Below, piece after piece: positions 24,774-34,230 of a stretch of DNA of 49,833 nucleotides. The first letter of the stretch is position 1. The number at the start of each line of letters is the position of its first letter. The translations under genes were made by a program, and so were the position numbers. Origin of the DNA: an uncultured Clostridia bacterium (lineage in GTDB: Bacteria > Bacillota > Clostridia > Oscillospirales > JAAYOS01); the NCBI GenBank assembly GCA_947593925.1, contig CANQDU010000004.1, positions 1 through 49,833 on the forward strand. The letters run 5' to 3'. A model generated the notes under the pieces. It searched no databases. It was not told where the DNA came from and saw only the letters and a program-made list of their open reading frames with translations.

Positions 24774-26030
24774 TTACCGTCTCCCTCCGATGTCGCCGCG
24801 CATGTGGACGCCCTCAAAATGTATCTTTTTTGCCTCCGCGTAGCTCTTTTCTATCGCCTCTGGCAGCGAGGGCGCCGTCGCGACGACGGCGAGCACGCGG
24901 CCGCCGTTCGTGACGAGCTTCCCGTCCGAGACCGCCGTGCCGCAGTGGTACACCTCCGCGCCCGAGACGTCCCCGATGCCGGTTATCTCGAAGCCCTTCT
25001 TATAGTTTACGGGATAGCCGCCGCTCGCGAGTATGACGCAGCAGCTCGCCTCGTCCTTCCATTTTATGTCGAGCGCCCCGAGCGTTCCGTCCACGCAGGC
25101 GTCGAATACGTCCATGATGTCGGTCTCGAGCAGCGGAAGCACCGTCTCGCACTCCGGGTCGCCGAAGCGCGCGTTGAACTCTATGACCTTCGGGCCGTTC
25201 GGCGTGAGCATCAGGCCGCCGTAGAGGACGCCCCTGAACTCGCGACCCTCCTCGCGGAGGCCGTCGAGCGTCGGACGGAAGATGTGCTCTATGCACCACC
25301 GCTCCGTCTCCTTAGTGTAGCCGGAGGCCGGCAGGACGACGCCCATGCCGCCGGTGTTCGGACCCTCGTCGTTGTCGTAGGCGCGCTTGTGGTCGCGCGA
25401 GGCGGGCATCGGACGGACTGTCGTGCCGTCCACAAAGCAGAGCGCCGTCACCTCGGGACCCGTGAGGCACTCCTCCACGACTATGCGCCTTCCGGCCGCT
25501 CCGAAGGCTCCACCCTCGAGCATGTCACGCGCGGCTTTCTCCGCGTCCTCGACGCTCTCCGCCACGACGACGCCCTTGCCGAGCGCGAGGCCGTCCGCCT
25601 TGATGACGATAGGCGCGCCCTTCCTTCGGATGTACTCAAGCGCCGGCTCAAGCTCGCCGAATGTCTCGTACTCCGCCGTGGGTATGTTGTGGCGGCGCAT
25701 GAAGTCCTTTGCAAATGCCTTGCTCGCCTCTATCTCCGCCGCGCGGGCGTGAGGCCCGAACGCGCGGACGCCCATCTCCTCGAGCCGGTCTACGAGCCCC
25801 ATCGCGAGAGGATCGTCCGGCGCCACCACCACGAAGTCCGGCTTTTCGGACTTCACGAGGGCGCACACCGCGTCAAGATCGGTCGCCTTCACCTCGGGGA
25901 AGCACTTAGCGTCCGCCGCGATGCCGCCGTTTCCCGGCGCGCAGAGCAGTTCGTCAACGCGCGAGCTCTCCGCGAGCTTGCGGACGATGGCGTGTTCGCG
26001 TCCGCCGCCGCCTATCACCAAAACCTTCAT
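24774..26030 (-). CDS. purD: Phosphoribosylamine-glycine ligase
   Basis: This 418-residue ATP-grasp enzyme starts with the family pattern KVLVIGGGGREHAI and contains PNTGGMG and the RFGDPE segment that are diagnostic for PurD. It joins glycine to phosphoribosylamine with ATP, giving GAR, the substrate of PurN. I use the ATG at 26030 because the preceding GTG, four codons upstream, would add residues not found in the family. The gene is followed by the YhfC-like membrane protein gene after 1 base and preceded by purN. Confidence 0.96.
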   Translation of the reverse strand: MKVLVIGGGGREHAIVRKLAESSRVDELLCAPGNGGIAADAKCFPEVKATDLDAVCALVKSEKPDFVVVAPDDPLAMGLVDRLEEMGVRAFGPHARAAEIEASKAFAKDFMRRHNIPTAEYETFGELEPALEYIRRKGAPIVIKADGLALGKGVVVAESVEDAEKAARDMLEGGAFGAAGRRIVVEECLTGPEVTALCFVDGTTVRPMPASRDHKRAYDNDEGPNTGGMGVVLPASGYTKETERWCIEHIFRPTLDGLREEGREFRGVLYGGLMLTPNGPKVIEFNARFGDPECETVLPLLETDIMDVFDACVDGTLGALDIKWKDEASCCVILASGGYPVNYKKGFEITGIGDVSGAEVYHCGTAVSDGKLVTNGGRVLAVVATAPSLPEAIEKSYAEAKKIHFEGVHMRGDIGGRR

Positions 26031-26088
26031 AACAACACTCACTTTCGATTATTCCCGCCGCATGCGGAGCATCGCCCGCGGCTCGTTC

Positions 26089-26724
26089 TCACTCCGGCAG
26101 GATGCTCACCCTGCCGTCCTCTATCCTCAGCCGTCCCGCGCAGAAGAGCTCCGCCGCCTCGGGGAGCAGCTTCCACTCCGCCTGCTGCATGACGCGGAGC
26201 TGGAGCGTCTCCGGCGTGTCGCCATTCTCGACCGCGACCGCCTTCTGAAGGATTATCGGCCCTCCGTCGGTCTCCTCGTTGACGAAGTGGACCGTCGCCC
26301 CCGTGACCTTCACCCCGCGCGCGAGCGCCATTTCGTGTACGTGCAGTCCGTAGCAGCCCTCGCCGGAGAAGGCGGGTATCAGCGCGGGATGTACGTTTAT
26401 CACGCGGTTTCTGTAGTTCGCGACGAACTCGGGCGAGAGTATGTAGAGAAACCCCGCGAGTATCACGAGCCCTATGCCGTGCTCGGAGAGGACGCGCACT
26501 ATCTCGTGCGTGAACTCCTCGCGCGAGCCGAACTTCTTTCTCGGCACTACGACCGTCTCTATCCCGGCGCTCCGCGCGCGTTCGAGCGCATACGCGGAGG
26601 ACTTCGACGCCACGACGAGCGCGAGCTCGCCCGAGCGGAGCGTTCCCGCGTCCCGCGCGTCGATGAGCGCCTGGAGGTTCGTCCCGCCCCCGCTCGCGAG
26701 GACGGCTATCTTCACTCTGCTCAT
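26089..26724 (-). CDS. purN: Phosphoribosylglycinamide formyltransferase
   Basis: This 211-residue folate-dependent GAR transformylase has the N-terminal VLASGGGTNLQAL loop, the active-site NVHPALIPAF and the conserved aspartate in EETDGGPII. It formylates GAR with 10-formyl-tetrahydrofolate. The ATG overlaps the purM stop by 4 bases, so translation is coupled. Confidence 0.96.
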   Translation of the reverse strand: MSRVKIAVLASGGGTNLQALIDARDAGTLRSGELALVVASKSSAYALERARSAGIETVVVPRKKFGSREEFTHEIVRVLSEHGIGLVILAGFLYILSPEFVANYRNRVINVHPALIPAFSGEGCYGLHVHEMALARGVKVTGATVHFVNEETDGGPIILQKAVAVENGDTPETLQLRVMQQAEWKLLPEAAELFCAGRLRIEDGRVSILPE

Positions 26725-27749
26725 AGCGCTATATCAACAGAGCCGCCGTTTGCAGCGCACTCGCCGATTACCTCCGCGCCCCACGGCTCGAGCGCGCGCT
26801 TCACCTCGTCCGCGTGCTCGGGGGACACGGTCATCGCGAGGCCGACGCCCATGTTGAAGGTGTTGTACATGTCTCGGCGGCTCACCTTCCCCTCGCGCTC
26901 TATGAGGTCGAATATCGCGGGGTGTTCAATCTTCTTCGGGTCGAGCACGAGGCCGACGCCCTCCGGCAGCATGCGCGGCATGTTCTCGTACCAGCCGCCG
27001 CCGGTGATGTGGCATATGGATTTGACGTGCGCCGCGACCTCCGGCACCGACAGCACCGGGACGTATATCTTCGTCGGGGTGAGGAGCGTTTCGCCTATCG
27101 TTCCTCCGAGCTCAGCCGAATATTCGCGGAGCCGCCCGTCAAATATCTTCCGCACGAGCGAGAAGCCGTTCGAGTGGACTCCGGCGCTCCGAAGCGCTAT
27201 GACGGCGTCCCCCGGCTTCACGTTCGCGGGGTCGAGCATCTTCTTCTCATCCACGACGCCTACGGCGAAGCCCGCAAGGTCGTACTCCTCTATCGGGTAA
27301 AAGCCGGGCATCTCGGCGGTCTCGCCGCCGACGAGCGCGCAGCCGGACTGCCGGCACCCTTCCGCTATACCCGCGACTATCCGCTCGACGCGGTCGGGGA
27401 AGAGCTTCCCCTGCGCTATATAGTCGAGGAAAAAGAGCGGCTTCGCGCCGGCGCAGATAATGTCGTTGACGCACATCGCCACGCAGTCTATGCCGACCGT
27501 GTCGTGCCGGTCGAGCTCAAAGGCTATCTTTAACTTCGTGCCGACGCCGTCGGTGCCGCTGACGAACACCGGGCTCTCCATGCCGCCGAGGTCGGGCCGG
27601 AAAAGCCCTCCGAAGCCGCCGAGCCCGCCGATGACTCCCGGTGTGCGGGTGCTCTCGACATGGTCTCGTATCAGCCGGACGCTCTCGTAGCCCGCGGTGA
27701 CGTCCACTCCGGCGGCGGCGTATGCCTCGCTTCTGCTGTCATGAACCAT
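26721..27749 (-). CDS. purM: Phosphoribosylformylglycinamidine cyclo-ligase (AIR synthetase)
   Basis: This 342-residue protein has the PurM-type ATP-binding segment SGTDGVGTKLKIA, the MCVNDIICAGAKPLFFLDY block and GGETAEMPGFY, all diagnostic. It closes the imidazole ring to make AIR. AGGAGAG lies about 6 bases before the ATG. The gene follows purE by 73 bases and overlaps purN. Confidence 0.96.
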   Translation of the reverse strand: MVHDSRSEAYAAAGVDVTAGYESVRLIRDHVESTRTPGVIGGLGGFGGLFRPDLGGMESPVFVSGTDGVGTKLKIAFELDRHDTVGIDCVAMCVNDIICAGAKPLFFLDYIAQGKLFPDRVERIVAGIAEGCRQSGCALVGGETAEMPGFYPIEEYDLAGFAVGVVDEKKMLDPANVKPGDAVIALRSAGVHSNGFSLVRKIFDGRLREYSAELGGTIGETLLTPTKIYVPVLSVPEVAAHVKSICHITGGGWYENMPRMLPEGVGLVLDPKKIEHPAIFDLIEREGKVSRRDMYNTFNMGVGLAMTVSPEHADEVKRALEPWGAEVIGECAANGGSVDIAL

Positions 27750-27822
27750 TGTAAACTCTCCTAACCTGTTTTCTCTCCGTCCCGGACGGTATTCTTTGCT
27801 TTTTCGAGGAAATATGCGTCTT

Positions 27823-28305
27823 TTACAGCTCTATCTTCGCGTCCGCCTCGGCGGTCTTCGCCGCGAGCGACTTCTTGAACGCGGCGAGCTTCGCTTCGAG
27901 CTCCGCGTCCCCGAGGGAAAGTATCTGCGCGGCGAGTATCGCGGCGTTCTGCGCGCCGTCTATCGCGACGGTCGCCACCGGCACGCCGGACGGCATCTGC
28001 ACCGTCGAGAGCAGGCTGTCAAGCCCGTCGAGCGTGGAGCTTTTCATCGGTATGCCTATCACCGGCAGAGTCGTGTGTCCCGCGATGACGCCCGCGAGGT
28101 GCGCCGCCTTGCCTGCGGCGGCGATGATCACGCCGACTCCGTCCGCGCGAGCCTCCTCCGCGAGCCGCGCCGCCGTCTCCGGCGTGCGGTGCGCCGAGGC
28201 GACGCGAACCTCGTAGGGTATCCCGAACTGCTCGAGCTGACGCGCGCAGGGCTTCAGCGCCTCCGCGTCGGAAGCGCTCCCCATAACTACAAGAACTCTC
28301 TTCAT
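27823..28305 (-). CDS. purE: N5-carboxyaminoimidazole ribonucleotide mutase
   Basis: This 160-residue class I PurE contains [15 protein letters not shown] and [16 protein letters not shown], the CAIR-binding signatures. It moves the carboxyl group of N5-CAIR to give CAIR. The ATG at 28305 has GGAGG 6 bases upstream; longer frames upstream lack family similarity. It is the first gene of the operon. No PurK partner is visible in the window. Confidence 0.95.
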   Translation of the reverse strand: MKRVLVVMGSASDAEALKPCARQLEQFGIPYEVRVASAHRTPETAARLAEEARADGVGVIIAAAGKAAHLAGVIAGHTTLPVIGIPMKSSTLDGLDSLLSTVQMPSGVPVATVAIDGAQNAAILAAQILSLGDAELEAKLAAFKKSLAAKTAEADAKIEL

Positions 28306-28333
28306 ATCGTCCTCCGTAAAATCAATTCTCCTA

Positions 28334-28362
28334 ATTTTAACACACGCCGCGTGTAATTTCAA
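28334..28362 (-). promoter_or_regulatory. purE-operon promoter with a palindrome between -35 and -10
   Basis: TTGAAA (28362-28357) and TAAAAT (28339-28334) are 17 bases apart on the minus strand. The spacer holds the palindrome ACACGC-C-GCGTGT (28342-28354, plus-strand reading), a candidate repressor site. The leader is about 25 bases, too short for a purine riboswitch. Confidence 0.7.
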
Positions 28363-28382
28363 CATTTTGCGGCGACGCCGCG

Positions 28383-29537
28383 CTATTTCAGTATGTCGAG
28401 CTCCCCGAGGCGCATGCGCATCTCCTTCATGCGGCTGTCCCACGAGCACCGGCTGCCGTATTCGATGCGGCGGAGCTTCTTCGAGTCGTCCGGCTCGTGC
28501 AGAGCTCGCTCGCACGCGGCGGCAAACTCCTCCGCGCCGTCCGCGATATACACGGCGTCCGCAAAATCCTGCACCTGGAGCGGCTGCGGCGTGGAAACCA
28601 CCGGCTTTCCGGTGGCGAGATATTCATAAAACTTGAGCGGGCTCACGTCCCGCGACAAATCGCCCGCGGCAAAGAGGTTCATGCACACGTCAAAGGCCGA
28701 GATGTAGTTCGGCACCTCCGCGTGCGGCTTCGCGCCGAGCAGGCGGACGTTCGGCAGCGCCTCGAGCATCGACACGTCCACCCCCGCGAGCGGCGCGCCG
28801 ACGAACACGAACGTCCAGTCCGGGCGGAGCCGCGCGACGGCGGCGGCGAGCTCGCGGTCGATGCACTGCTGTATCGCGCCGACAAATCCCATTATCGGCG
28901 TCTTTATATCCTTCAGCTCCTCTGGTCGCTCCTGCGGCTCCGCCGCCTTGCGGAACATCTCGAAGTTCGCGCCGTTCGGCAGGAAGAAGGCGTGACGGCT
29001 GACCCGCGAAAGCGTGTCGTAGAGTCCCTGCGCCGTCGCGAACACCGCGTCGCACTCCCGCGCAAGCTCGCTCTCCATCTCGTCCACGAGCACCGGGTCG
29101 ATGATGCCGGGATATCCCGAGTGACGGTCAACGCAGTCGTAGACGAGCTTTGAATGGGCTATCTTCCGCGCCGCGTCCACGTTTGACGGGTGGTAGACCC
29201 AGAGCACCGGGTCTTCAAACCCGTGCTCCTTCGCCTTCTCATTCACGAAGCGGGCTGTTCTTCCCGCGCTCATTTTGTTGAATACACGGTACTTGTTGTA
29301 AAACGGCATAACCGGCGGCAGCGAGTAGCGGACTATGTTCTCTGTCACCTGCTCGCCCTCCTCCTTCCACGCCTTCAGGCGCGGGCGGAGGGACTTGTCC
29401 TTCATCGGCGCGATAAAGGTTATCGGCGGGTCGAAGTAAAGTATCTCACAGCCGGAAAGGCGCTTTGCGACCTCCTGCTTGCGCGTCGGATTTGCGTGCC
29501 ACGGCGTGGTGGCCATAAACAGTACCTGGTTTTTCAT
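28383..29537 (-). CDS. Family 1-like glycosyltransferase
   Basis: This 384-residue GT-B-type glycosyltransferase has a C-terminal donor-binding half (SPLKFYEYLATGKPVVSTP with a conserved glutamate) and an N-terminal half like the TuaH-type enzymes of cell-wall polysaccharide synthesis. It has no membrane segment. It overlaps the glycosyltransferase-CsaB fusion gene upstream by 4 bases, so the two act in the same polysaccharide pathway. The sugar and acceptor are unknown. Confidence 0.8.
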   Translation of the reverse strand: MKNQVLFMATTPWHANPTRKQEVAKRLSGCEILYFDPPITFIAPMKDKSLRPRLKAWKEEGEQVTENIVRYSLPPVMPFYNKYRVFNKMSAGRTARFVNEKAKEHGFEDPVLWVYHPSNVDAARKIAHSKLVYDCVDRHSGYPGIIDPVLVDEMESELARECDAVFATAQGLYDTLSRVSRHAFFLPNGANFEMFRKAAEPQERPEELKDIKTPIMGFVGAIQQCIDRELAAAVARLRPDWTFVFVGAPLAGVDVSMLEALPNVRLLGAKPHAEVPNYISAFDVCMNLFAAGDLSRDVSPLKFYEYLATGKPVVSTPQPLQVQDFADAVYIADGAEEFAAACERALHEPDDSKKLRRIEYGSRCSWDSRMKEMRMRLGELDILK

Positions 29538-31756
29538 ACCTCTCCTCCTCCCGGAAGCTCTCCGAGGAGCCTCCTTGCGGTCTCTACGTTTCGTGCCTCC
29601 AGCTCCCGCAGTTCCTCGGTCCTCCTGCGGAAGGTCTCTCCCCCGAGCATCGCCCGGTCAATGAGCTCCTTCAGCCGCTCCTCGGTCAGAGCGTCTATGT
29701 CGGCGCACAGGTCGGCGCCGAGGTAGTTCATAAACGAGCTCACCTTCGGGTCGTAAGACAGTCCCACGACCGGCGCTCCCTGTCCCGCGGCGAATATCAG
29801 TCCGTGCAGTCGCATCGAGACGACGAGCTGCATCCTGCCGAGGACGCCTATCGCCGTGTGCGCGTTCTTCTGCGCCTTCATCTCGTATGAGCGTGTCCGC
29901 ATAAGCTGCGCGACCTCGTGCCCCGCCGCCGCGTCCTTGCCCTCTATCGGCAGGAACACCGCTTCGAGCCCGTACTTTTCGCAGGCGTAGTCTGCGGCGG
30001 CCGCGATGTCCGCGCGCTTTGCCTCCCAGCCCTTCCACCGCCGGAGCGCGAGGCAGAGGTATTTCCCGTCCGGCGGGGCTCCCGCGGCGAGCAGCGCGCT
30101 CTCTACGAGCTCGGGACCGGCGGGGCTTAAAGTGAACGCCGGGTCGGCGGCGAGCATCATCTTCGGACCCGAGACGCCGAGCCGCTTCAGCTCCCCCATC
30201 GACGTGTCCTCGCGGAGGGTTATCGCGTCCACATACTTTTCGATATACCTTTCGGCGCGGCGGCGGTTGCGCTCCCGCGTTATCGGGCCGATGCCGCAGC
30301 CGTACATCAGCACCTTCGCTCCGGCGCGTTTGGCGACGCGGAGCGTGTGCAGATAGAATATGAGCGAGCGGGTGGAGGTCGCGTCCTGCATGAGGCTTCC
30401 TCCCCCGTTTATGAAGAGCCGCGAGCGCTTCATCGCGCGCCGCATGGCGAAGAGGTTGAAGGTGTAGGACGAATCGACGCGGAAGCGGAGGCGCGTCGCC
30501 TTCGGGTCGCGCGACAGGACGTGCAGACGCAGGTCGGGGTCTATGGAGCGCATCTCGGTCACTATCGCCTCGAGTATCGCCTCATCCCCGGCGTTGCCGC
30601 GCCCGTAAGCGCCGCAGACGGTCACCCCGACCCGATCCGCGCGCGTAAAGGCTCGCCGTCTCAGCACGGCGCGGTATATCTCCATCTGCCGTGAGATCAT
30701 CGCATCGAGCGAGAAGTCTCGCTTCGCCTTGGCATAGAGCGCATCCGCAAAGCAGCGGCGCTTCTCTCCGTCGCGGGCGAGTGTCGTTAGGTGCGCCGCG
30801 AGCGTATCGACGTCCCCCGGCTCGAAGAGCAGGCCGTTCACGCCGTGGTCTATTATAGACGGCACGCCGCCGACGCGGCTCGCTACCGTCGCGCAGTGCC
30901 GCCGTGCTCCCTCGGGGATGGCGTAGGGGAAGCCCTCGGAAAGCGACGTGAGGAGGTTTATGTCAAGGGCGCGGTAGAAGCTGTCCATATCGTCCACCCA
31001 GCCGGCAAACGTCACGCGGCCGTCTATGCCAAGCTCGCGGGACAGGGCTTTCAGCGCCTCGGCGTCCTCTCCGTCTCCGGCGATGATGAGCTTCATGTTT
31101 TCCGGAGCCTTTGCAAAGGCGCGCAGCAGCGTCGGTATATCCTTGACGGGCGAGAGGCGCGCGGCTATGCCGCATATCACGTCTCCCTCCTCCGCCGTGA
31201 CGCCGAAGCGTTCGAGCGCCGCCGCGCGGTCAAAGCTCTCGGGTTCCGGGTCGCCGAAGTCCACGCCGTTGTACATCGTAAACACGCCGCAGGGCGAGAA
31301 GCCGCGCTCTATCAGCATATCCGCCACCGGGTCGCTCACCGCGACGTGGTACTCTATCCTTCTCAGCGCGAAGCGGTTTATCAGCCCGAAGGTGAGCGCC
31401 GCCGCGGGACGGCCGAGGTAGTCGAGCTTGGGGTCGGAGTGTACGGTCGTTATTACCGTCGCCCGCTCGAAGCGGCGGAGAAGCATTCCCATCATGTTCC
31501 CGCGCGCACCGTGGCAGTGTACGAGGTCGTACCTTCCCTCGCGGTAGAGCCTGCGCAGCTCCGCAAGCGCCGGGCGTATCCCGCCCTCGATGACGACGGT
31601 GTCTATCCCCTTCTCCTCCGCCTCGTCACTAAACGGACCCGCGCGGAAGCTCACAAGCGTCGCCTCCGCGTGTCCCTTCAGTCCGGCGAGCAGGCTGAGA
31701 ACGTGAGTCTTCGCTCCGCCCACGTCGCCTCCGCCTATAAGATGCAGCACTCTCAT
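29534..31756 (-). CDS. Fusion of a GT4-type glycosyltransferase and a CsaB-type polysaccharide pyruvyl transferase
   Basis: This 740-residue protein has two parts. Residues 1 to about 375 form a GT-B glycosyltransferase (LHLIGGGDVGGAKTHV, HCHGARGN, then EGFPYAIPEGARR near the donor site). Residues 385-740 form a CsaB/PS_pyruv_trans domain (GAYGRGNAGDEAILEAI, LFINGGGSLMQD, GIGPI). CsaB enzymes add pyruvate ketals to wall polysaccharides, which then hold SLH-domain proteins. I start at the ATG at 31756, where a GGAAGGAA site lies upstream and the family sequence begins. The fused form may let one protein make and pyruvylate a sugar unit. Confidence 0.82.
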   Translation of the reverse strand: MRVLHLIGGGDVGGAKTHVLSLLAGLKGHAEATLVSFRAGPFSDEAEEKGIDTVVIEGGIRPALAELRRLYREGRYDLVHCHGARGNMMGMLLRRFERATVITTVHSDPKLDYLGRPAAALTFGLINRFALRRIEYHVAVSDPVADMLIERGFSPCGVFTMYNGVDFGDPEPESFDRAAALERFGVTAEEGDVICGIAARLSPVKDIPTLLRAFAKAPENMKLIIAGDGEDAEALKALSRELGIDGRVTFAGWVDDMDSFYRALDINLLTSLSEGFPYAIPEGARRHCATVASRVGGVPSIIDHGVNGLLFEPGDVDTLAAHLTTLARDGEKRRCFADALYAKAKRDFSLDAMISRQMEIYRAVLRRRAFTRADRVGVTVCGAYGRGNAGDEAILEAIVTEMRSIDPDLRLHVLSRDPKATRLRFRVDSSYTFNLFAMRRAMKRSRLFINGGGSLMQDATSTRSLIFYLHTLRVAKRAGAKVLMYGCGIGPITRERNRRRAERYIEKYVDAITLREDTSMGELKRLGVSGPKMMLAADPAFTLSPAGPELVESALLAAGAPPDGKYLCLALRRWKGWEAKRADIAAAADYACEKYGLEAVFLPIEGKDAAAGHEVAQLMRTRSYEMKAQKNAHTAIGVLGRMQLVVSMRLHGLIFAAGQGAPVVGLSYDPKVSSFMNYLGADLCADIDALTEERLKELIDRAMLGGETFRRRTEELRELEARNVETARRLLGELPGGGEV

Positions 31757-31852
31757 TCGGTCGTTCCTTCCTTTCACGCGCGCGGACGGCGCGCGGCGGT
31801 ACGGATACCGTCCCGCCGCCGGCATGACTTTCCGCGCGGCCGCAAAAAAAGC

Positions 31853-31915
31853 TTGTCTAAACGGGTGATTTGCTATAAAATAGAGATACTGTTATTATAC
31901 AGCCCCGGGCTGTAT
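31853..31915 (+). promoter_or_regulatory. Promoter of the DUF4330 operon with a leader palindrome
   Basis: TTGTCT (31853-31858) and TAAAAT (31876-31881) are 17 bases apart. A palindrome ATACAGCCC-C-GGGCTGTAT (31897-31915) starts about 15 bases after the -10, in the leader, and could be an operator. AAGGAGG precedes the ATG by 7 bases. The fusion gene is transcribed the other way from 31756. Confidence 0.65.
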
Positions 31916-31934
31916 CGGTCAAGGAGGAACATAG

Positions 31935-32531
31935 ATGAAGGTCATCAACGAAAAAGGCAAGCTCTTCGGTATCATCAACATAGTCGATCTGCTTGCGCTG
32001 CTGCTCGTCCTGTTTGTTATCGCCGTTGTCGCATGGAAGCTCTTCGGCGACAGCATAGCCGAGACTGCCGAGAAGAACCGCGAGGCCGCCGAGCTCGAGC
32101 AGGCGCTTGCAAACCGCATAAAAGTGACCTACACCGTCCGCTGCTCGAACCAACGCGAGTCGGCCTTCGAGGAGCTTGAGAAGTTCGGCTTCCCACAGCA
32201 GCTCGCCGTCAACGACGGCGTCGTGGACGGCGCTTTCATCACCGACGCCTATTCCGAGCCGTCGACCGCATTCTTCGGGGACAGCGACGGCGTCAGCGTC
32301 GAGAGCACATACGGCAGCCGCGTCGATATAGTGGCTACCGTCGAAGCGCTCGTTCCGCCGAGCACTTTCATCACCGTCGGCACTCAGGAATTGCGCGTGG
32401 GCAAGACTCACACGTTAAAGACCCAGTTCTTGGAGGTAGTCGGCGTCATCGAGACGATAGACTGCGACACCGCTCCGTTCGTCGAGGCGGGTCTTGAGGA
32501 GCCGGTCTATACCATCCCCCTCAATAAGTGA
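31935..32531 (+). CDS. DUF4330 membrane-anchored protein
   Basis: This 198-residue protein has one N-terminal membrane helix (IVDLLALLLVLFVIAVVAW) and an extracellular soluble domain, matching DUF4330. Its neighbours, a polysaccharide ligase or polymerase, and CsaB on the other strand, suggest a structural or assembly role in wall polysaccharide export, but the function of DUF4330 is not known. Its stop overlaps the next gene's GTG by 3 bases. Confidence 0.8.
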   Translation: MKVINEKGKLFGIINIVDLLALLLVLFVIAVVAWKLFGDSIAETAEKNREAAELEQALANRIKVTYTVRCSNQRESAFEELEKFGFPQQLAVNDGVVDGAFITDAYSEPSTAFFGDSDGVSVESTYGSRVDIVATVEALVPPSTFITVGTQELRVGKTHTLKTQFLEVVGVIETIDCDTAPFVEAGLEEPVYTIPLNK

Positions 32532-34168
32532 GCGCTATGGGTGACAAAACATCCGTGCTCTGCTCGAGCGCGCTGTGGGCTTTTATAAGCTCGTTTGGCA
32601 CGTACTGGCGGCGCAGTCTCCTCGGGCGGTTCTTTGCCGCGTGGAAGCGGTCGTGGGAATTTTCCCGCACCCGCGTCATAACGCACCGCGTGCTCGGGGC
32701 GGATATGACGGCAAGCAAAAGCTCGATATATTACCGCGTGTACTTCGCCGCGGCGCGGGCGTTGAGCCGTCTCGGCGCGGTGCTCTCCTCCGCAGCGCGC
32801 GCGAGTCTCGTCGGCAGGCTGTGGAACGCTCCGTGGCTGCGGAGCGGGGTCATATGGCGCTTCCTCTTCGGGCACACGATGCGCCGCTTCATAGTCGCGG
32901 TCTTTGCGCTCTACCTGCCGATAGACTGGGCGCTCCGCGAACTGCTCCCGATAGCCGCGTTAGCATCCGTGTGGGACGAGGCGTTCCTCGCCTTCGGCTT
33001 TGCATACGCAGTCTTTCAGAGGATGTGCGCTCCGGAGGACGAAAAGCCGCGCGTCACCCCGCTCGATACGCCGATACTCGCTTTTTGCGGTCTCGGTCTG
33101 CTGCTCATGGTGATGACGGCGGAGAGCATGTCGATAGCCGTTGCGGGCTACCGCGCGGTCGTGCAGTACATGCTGTGGTTCTTCGTGCTCACGCGGATAC
33201 TCCGTGAGGACGGCGACGTTGACACCTTTGTGCTCGTCCTGACCGCGATAGGCGTCGCCACCGCGCTTCACGGGATATTCCAATATATCGTCGGTGTCGA
33301 GATACCCGAGACCTGGACGGCGCAAGCCGAGGCCGGCGTTCGCACCCGCGTATTTTCGATAATCGGCAGTCCGAACATCATGGGCTCGTTCATGGTGATG
33401 ACGGCGCCGCTCGCGGCAAGCTACGCCTATCGCGCAAAGACTCCCGCGGGACGGGTGACGGCGTGGTGCGCGGTCGGAGCCGTCGGCCTCGCGTGCCTTC
33501 TCACCTTCTCGCGCGGCGCGTGGATGGGCTTTGCCGTGATGGTCGCGGCGTTCGCGTGGCTCCGCGACAAGCGTCTGTTTGCGCTTATCGCGCTCGCGCT
33601 CGGCTTTGCCGTGATGATACCGGACGTCGTCAACCGCATAACCTTCCTGTTTACGGAGGACTTTGCCTACGCGACAAAGTTCGGCGGGCGTGAGGGGCGC
33701 GCGAGGGACGGTATGCGTCTGCTCCAGAGCGCAAACGAGATGCTCGGCTACGGGCTCGGGCGCTTCGGCGGCGCGGTCGCGATGCAAAATCAGACGAACC
33801 CCGATATCGCATACTTCTACATGGATAACTACTATCTCAAGACGCTTATCGAGATGGGATATATCGGGCTTGCGGGCTACGTCGTGCTGCTGATTGCAAC
33901 GATATTCACCGGTCTCCGCGCGGTCTACCGCACGAAGGGGACGCCGTGGAGCGCCGTCACATGCGCTCTCCTCGCGGGCATGGCCGGCGTTCTCACCCAC
34001 TGCTTTACCGAGAATATCTTCGAGGTGCCGTACATGAACGCCTACTTCTGGGGAATGGCAGCGGTGCTGGTGTGGCTCGGGTTCCTGTGGAAGCCCGCAA
34101 CCGCATCCAAGCCCGGAGTGTTCAACCCGAACAGCTCTCAGCGCAAGAGAAGCAGAAGATCCAAATAG
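32528..34168 (+). CDS. O-antigen ligase/polymerase-like membrane protein
   Basis: This 546-residue protein has about ten to twelve membrane helices and the Wzy_C-type region with LTFSRGAWMG and a long extracellular loop after it, typical of the O-antigen ligase family. In Gram-positive bacteria such proteins polymerise or transfer wall polysaccharide. The start is either the GTG at 32528, which overlaps the DUF4330 stop, or the ATG at 32537; the ribosome-binding site is poor for both, so coupling to DUF4330 is likely. A terminator follows at 34192. Confidence 0.8.
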   Translation: MSAMGDKTSVLCSSALWAFISSFGTYWRRSLLGRFFAAWKRSWEFSRTRVITHRVLGADMTASKSSIYYRVYFAAARALSRLGAVLSSAARASLVGRLWNAPWLRSGVIWRFLFGHTMRRFIVAVFALYLPIDWALRELLPIAALASVWDEAFLAFGFAYAVFQRMCAPEDEKPRVTPLDTPILAFCGLGLLLMVMTAESMSIAVAGYRAVVQYMLWFFVLTRILREDGDVDTFVLVLTAIGVATALHGIFQYIVGVEIPETWTAQAEAGVRTRVFSIIGSPNIMGSFMVMTAPLAASYAYRAKTPAGRVTAWCAVGAVGLACLLTFSRGAWMGFAVMVAAFAWLRDKRLFALIALALGFAVMIPDVVNRITFLFTEDFAYATKFGGREGRARDGMRLLQSANEMLGYGLGRFGGAVAMQNQTNPDIAYFYMDNYYLKTLIEMGYIGLAGYVVLLIATIFTGLRAVYRTKGTPWSAVTCALLAGMAGVLTHCFTENIFEVPYMNAYFWGMAAVLVWLGFLWKPATASKPGVFNPNSSQRKRSRRSK

Positions 34169-34191
34169 CTCCACGCCAAATCGCACAAATC

Positions 34192-34228
34192 AAAGACGGT
34201 CTCCGCCTGTAGCGGAGACCGTCTTTTT
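34192..34228 (+). terminator. Terminator after the O-antigen-ligase-like gene
   Basis: A perfect 15-base-pair stem (34192-34206 with 34212-34226) with loop CTGTA and a T run. Confidence 0.92.
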
Positions 34229-34230
34229 AT

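Noticed and set aside
24657..26192. Long open frame on the plus strand over purD
   Set aside because: It is the antisense shadow of purD, has Arg/His/Val-rich composition with no family signature, and reflects high GC codon bias. Similar frames over metY, lacZ, the GH3 gene and asnS were left out for the same reason.
28306..28362. Purine (xpt-type) riboswitch before purE
   Set aside because: The leader is about 25 bases; a purine aptamer needs roughly 70.
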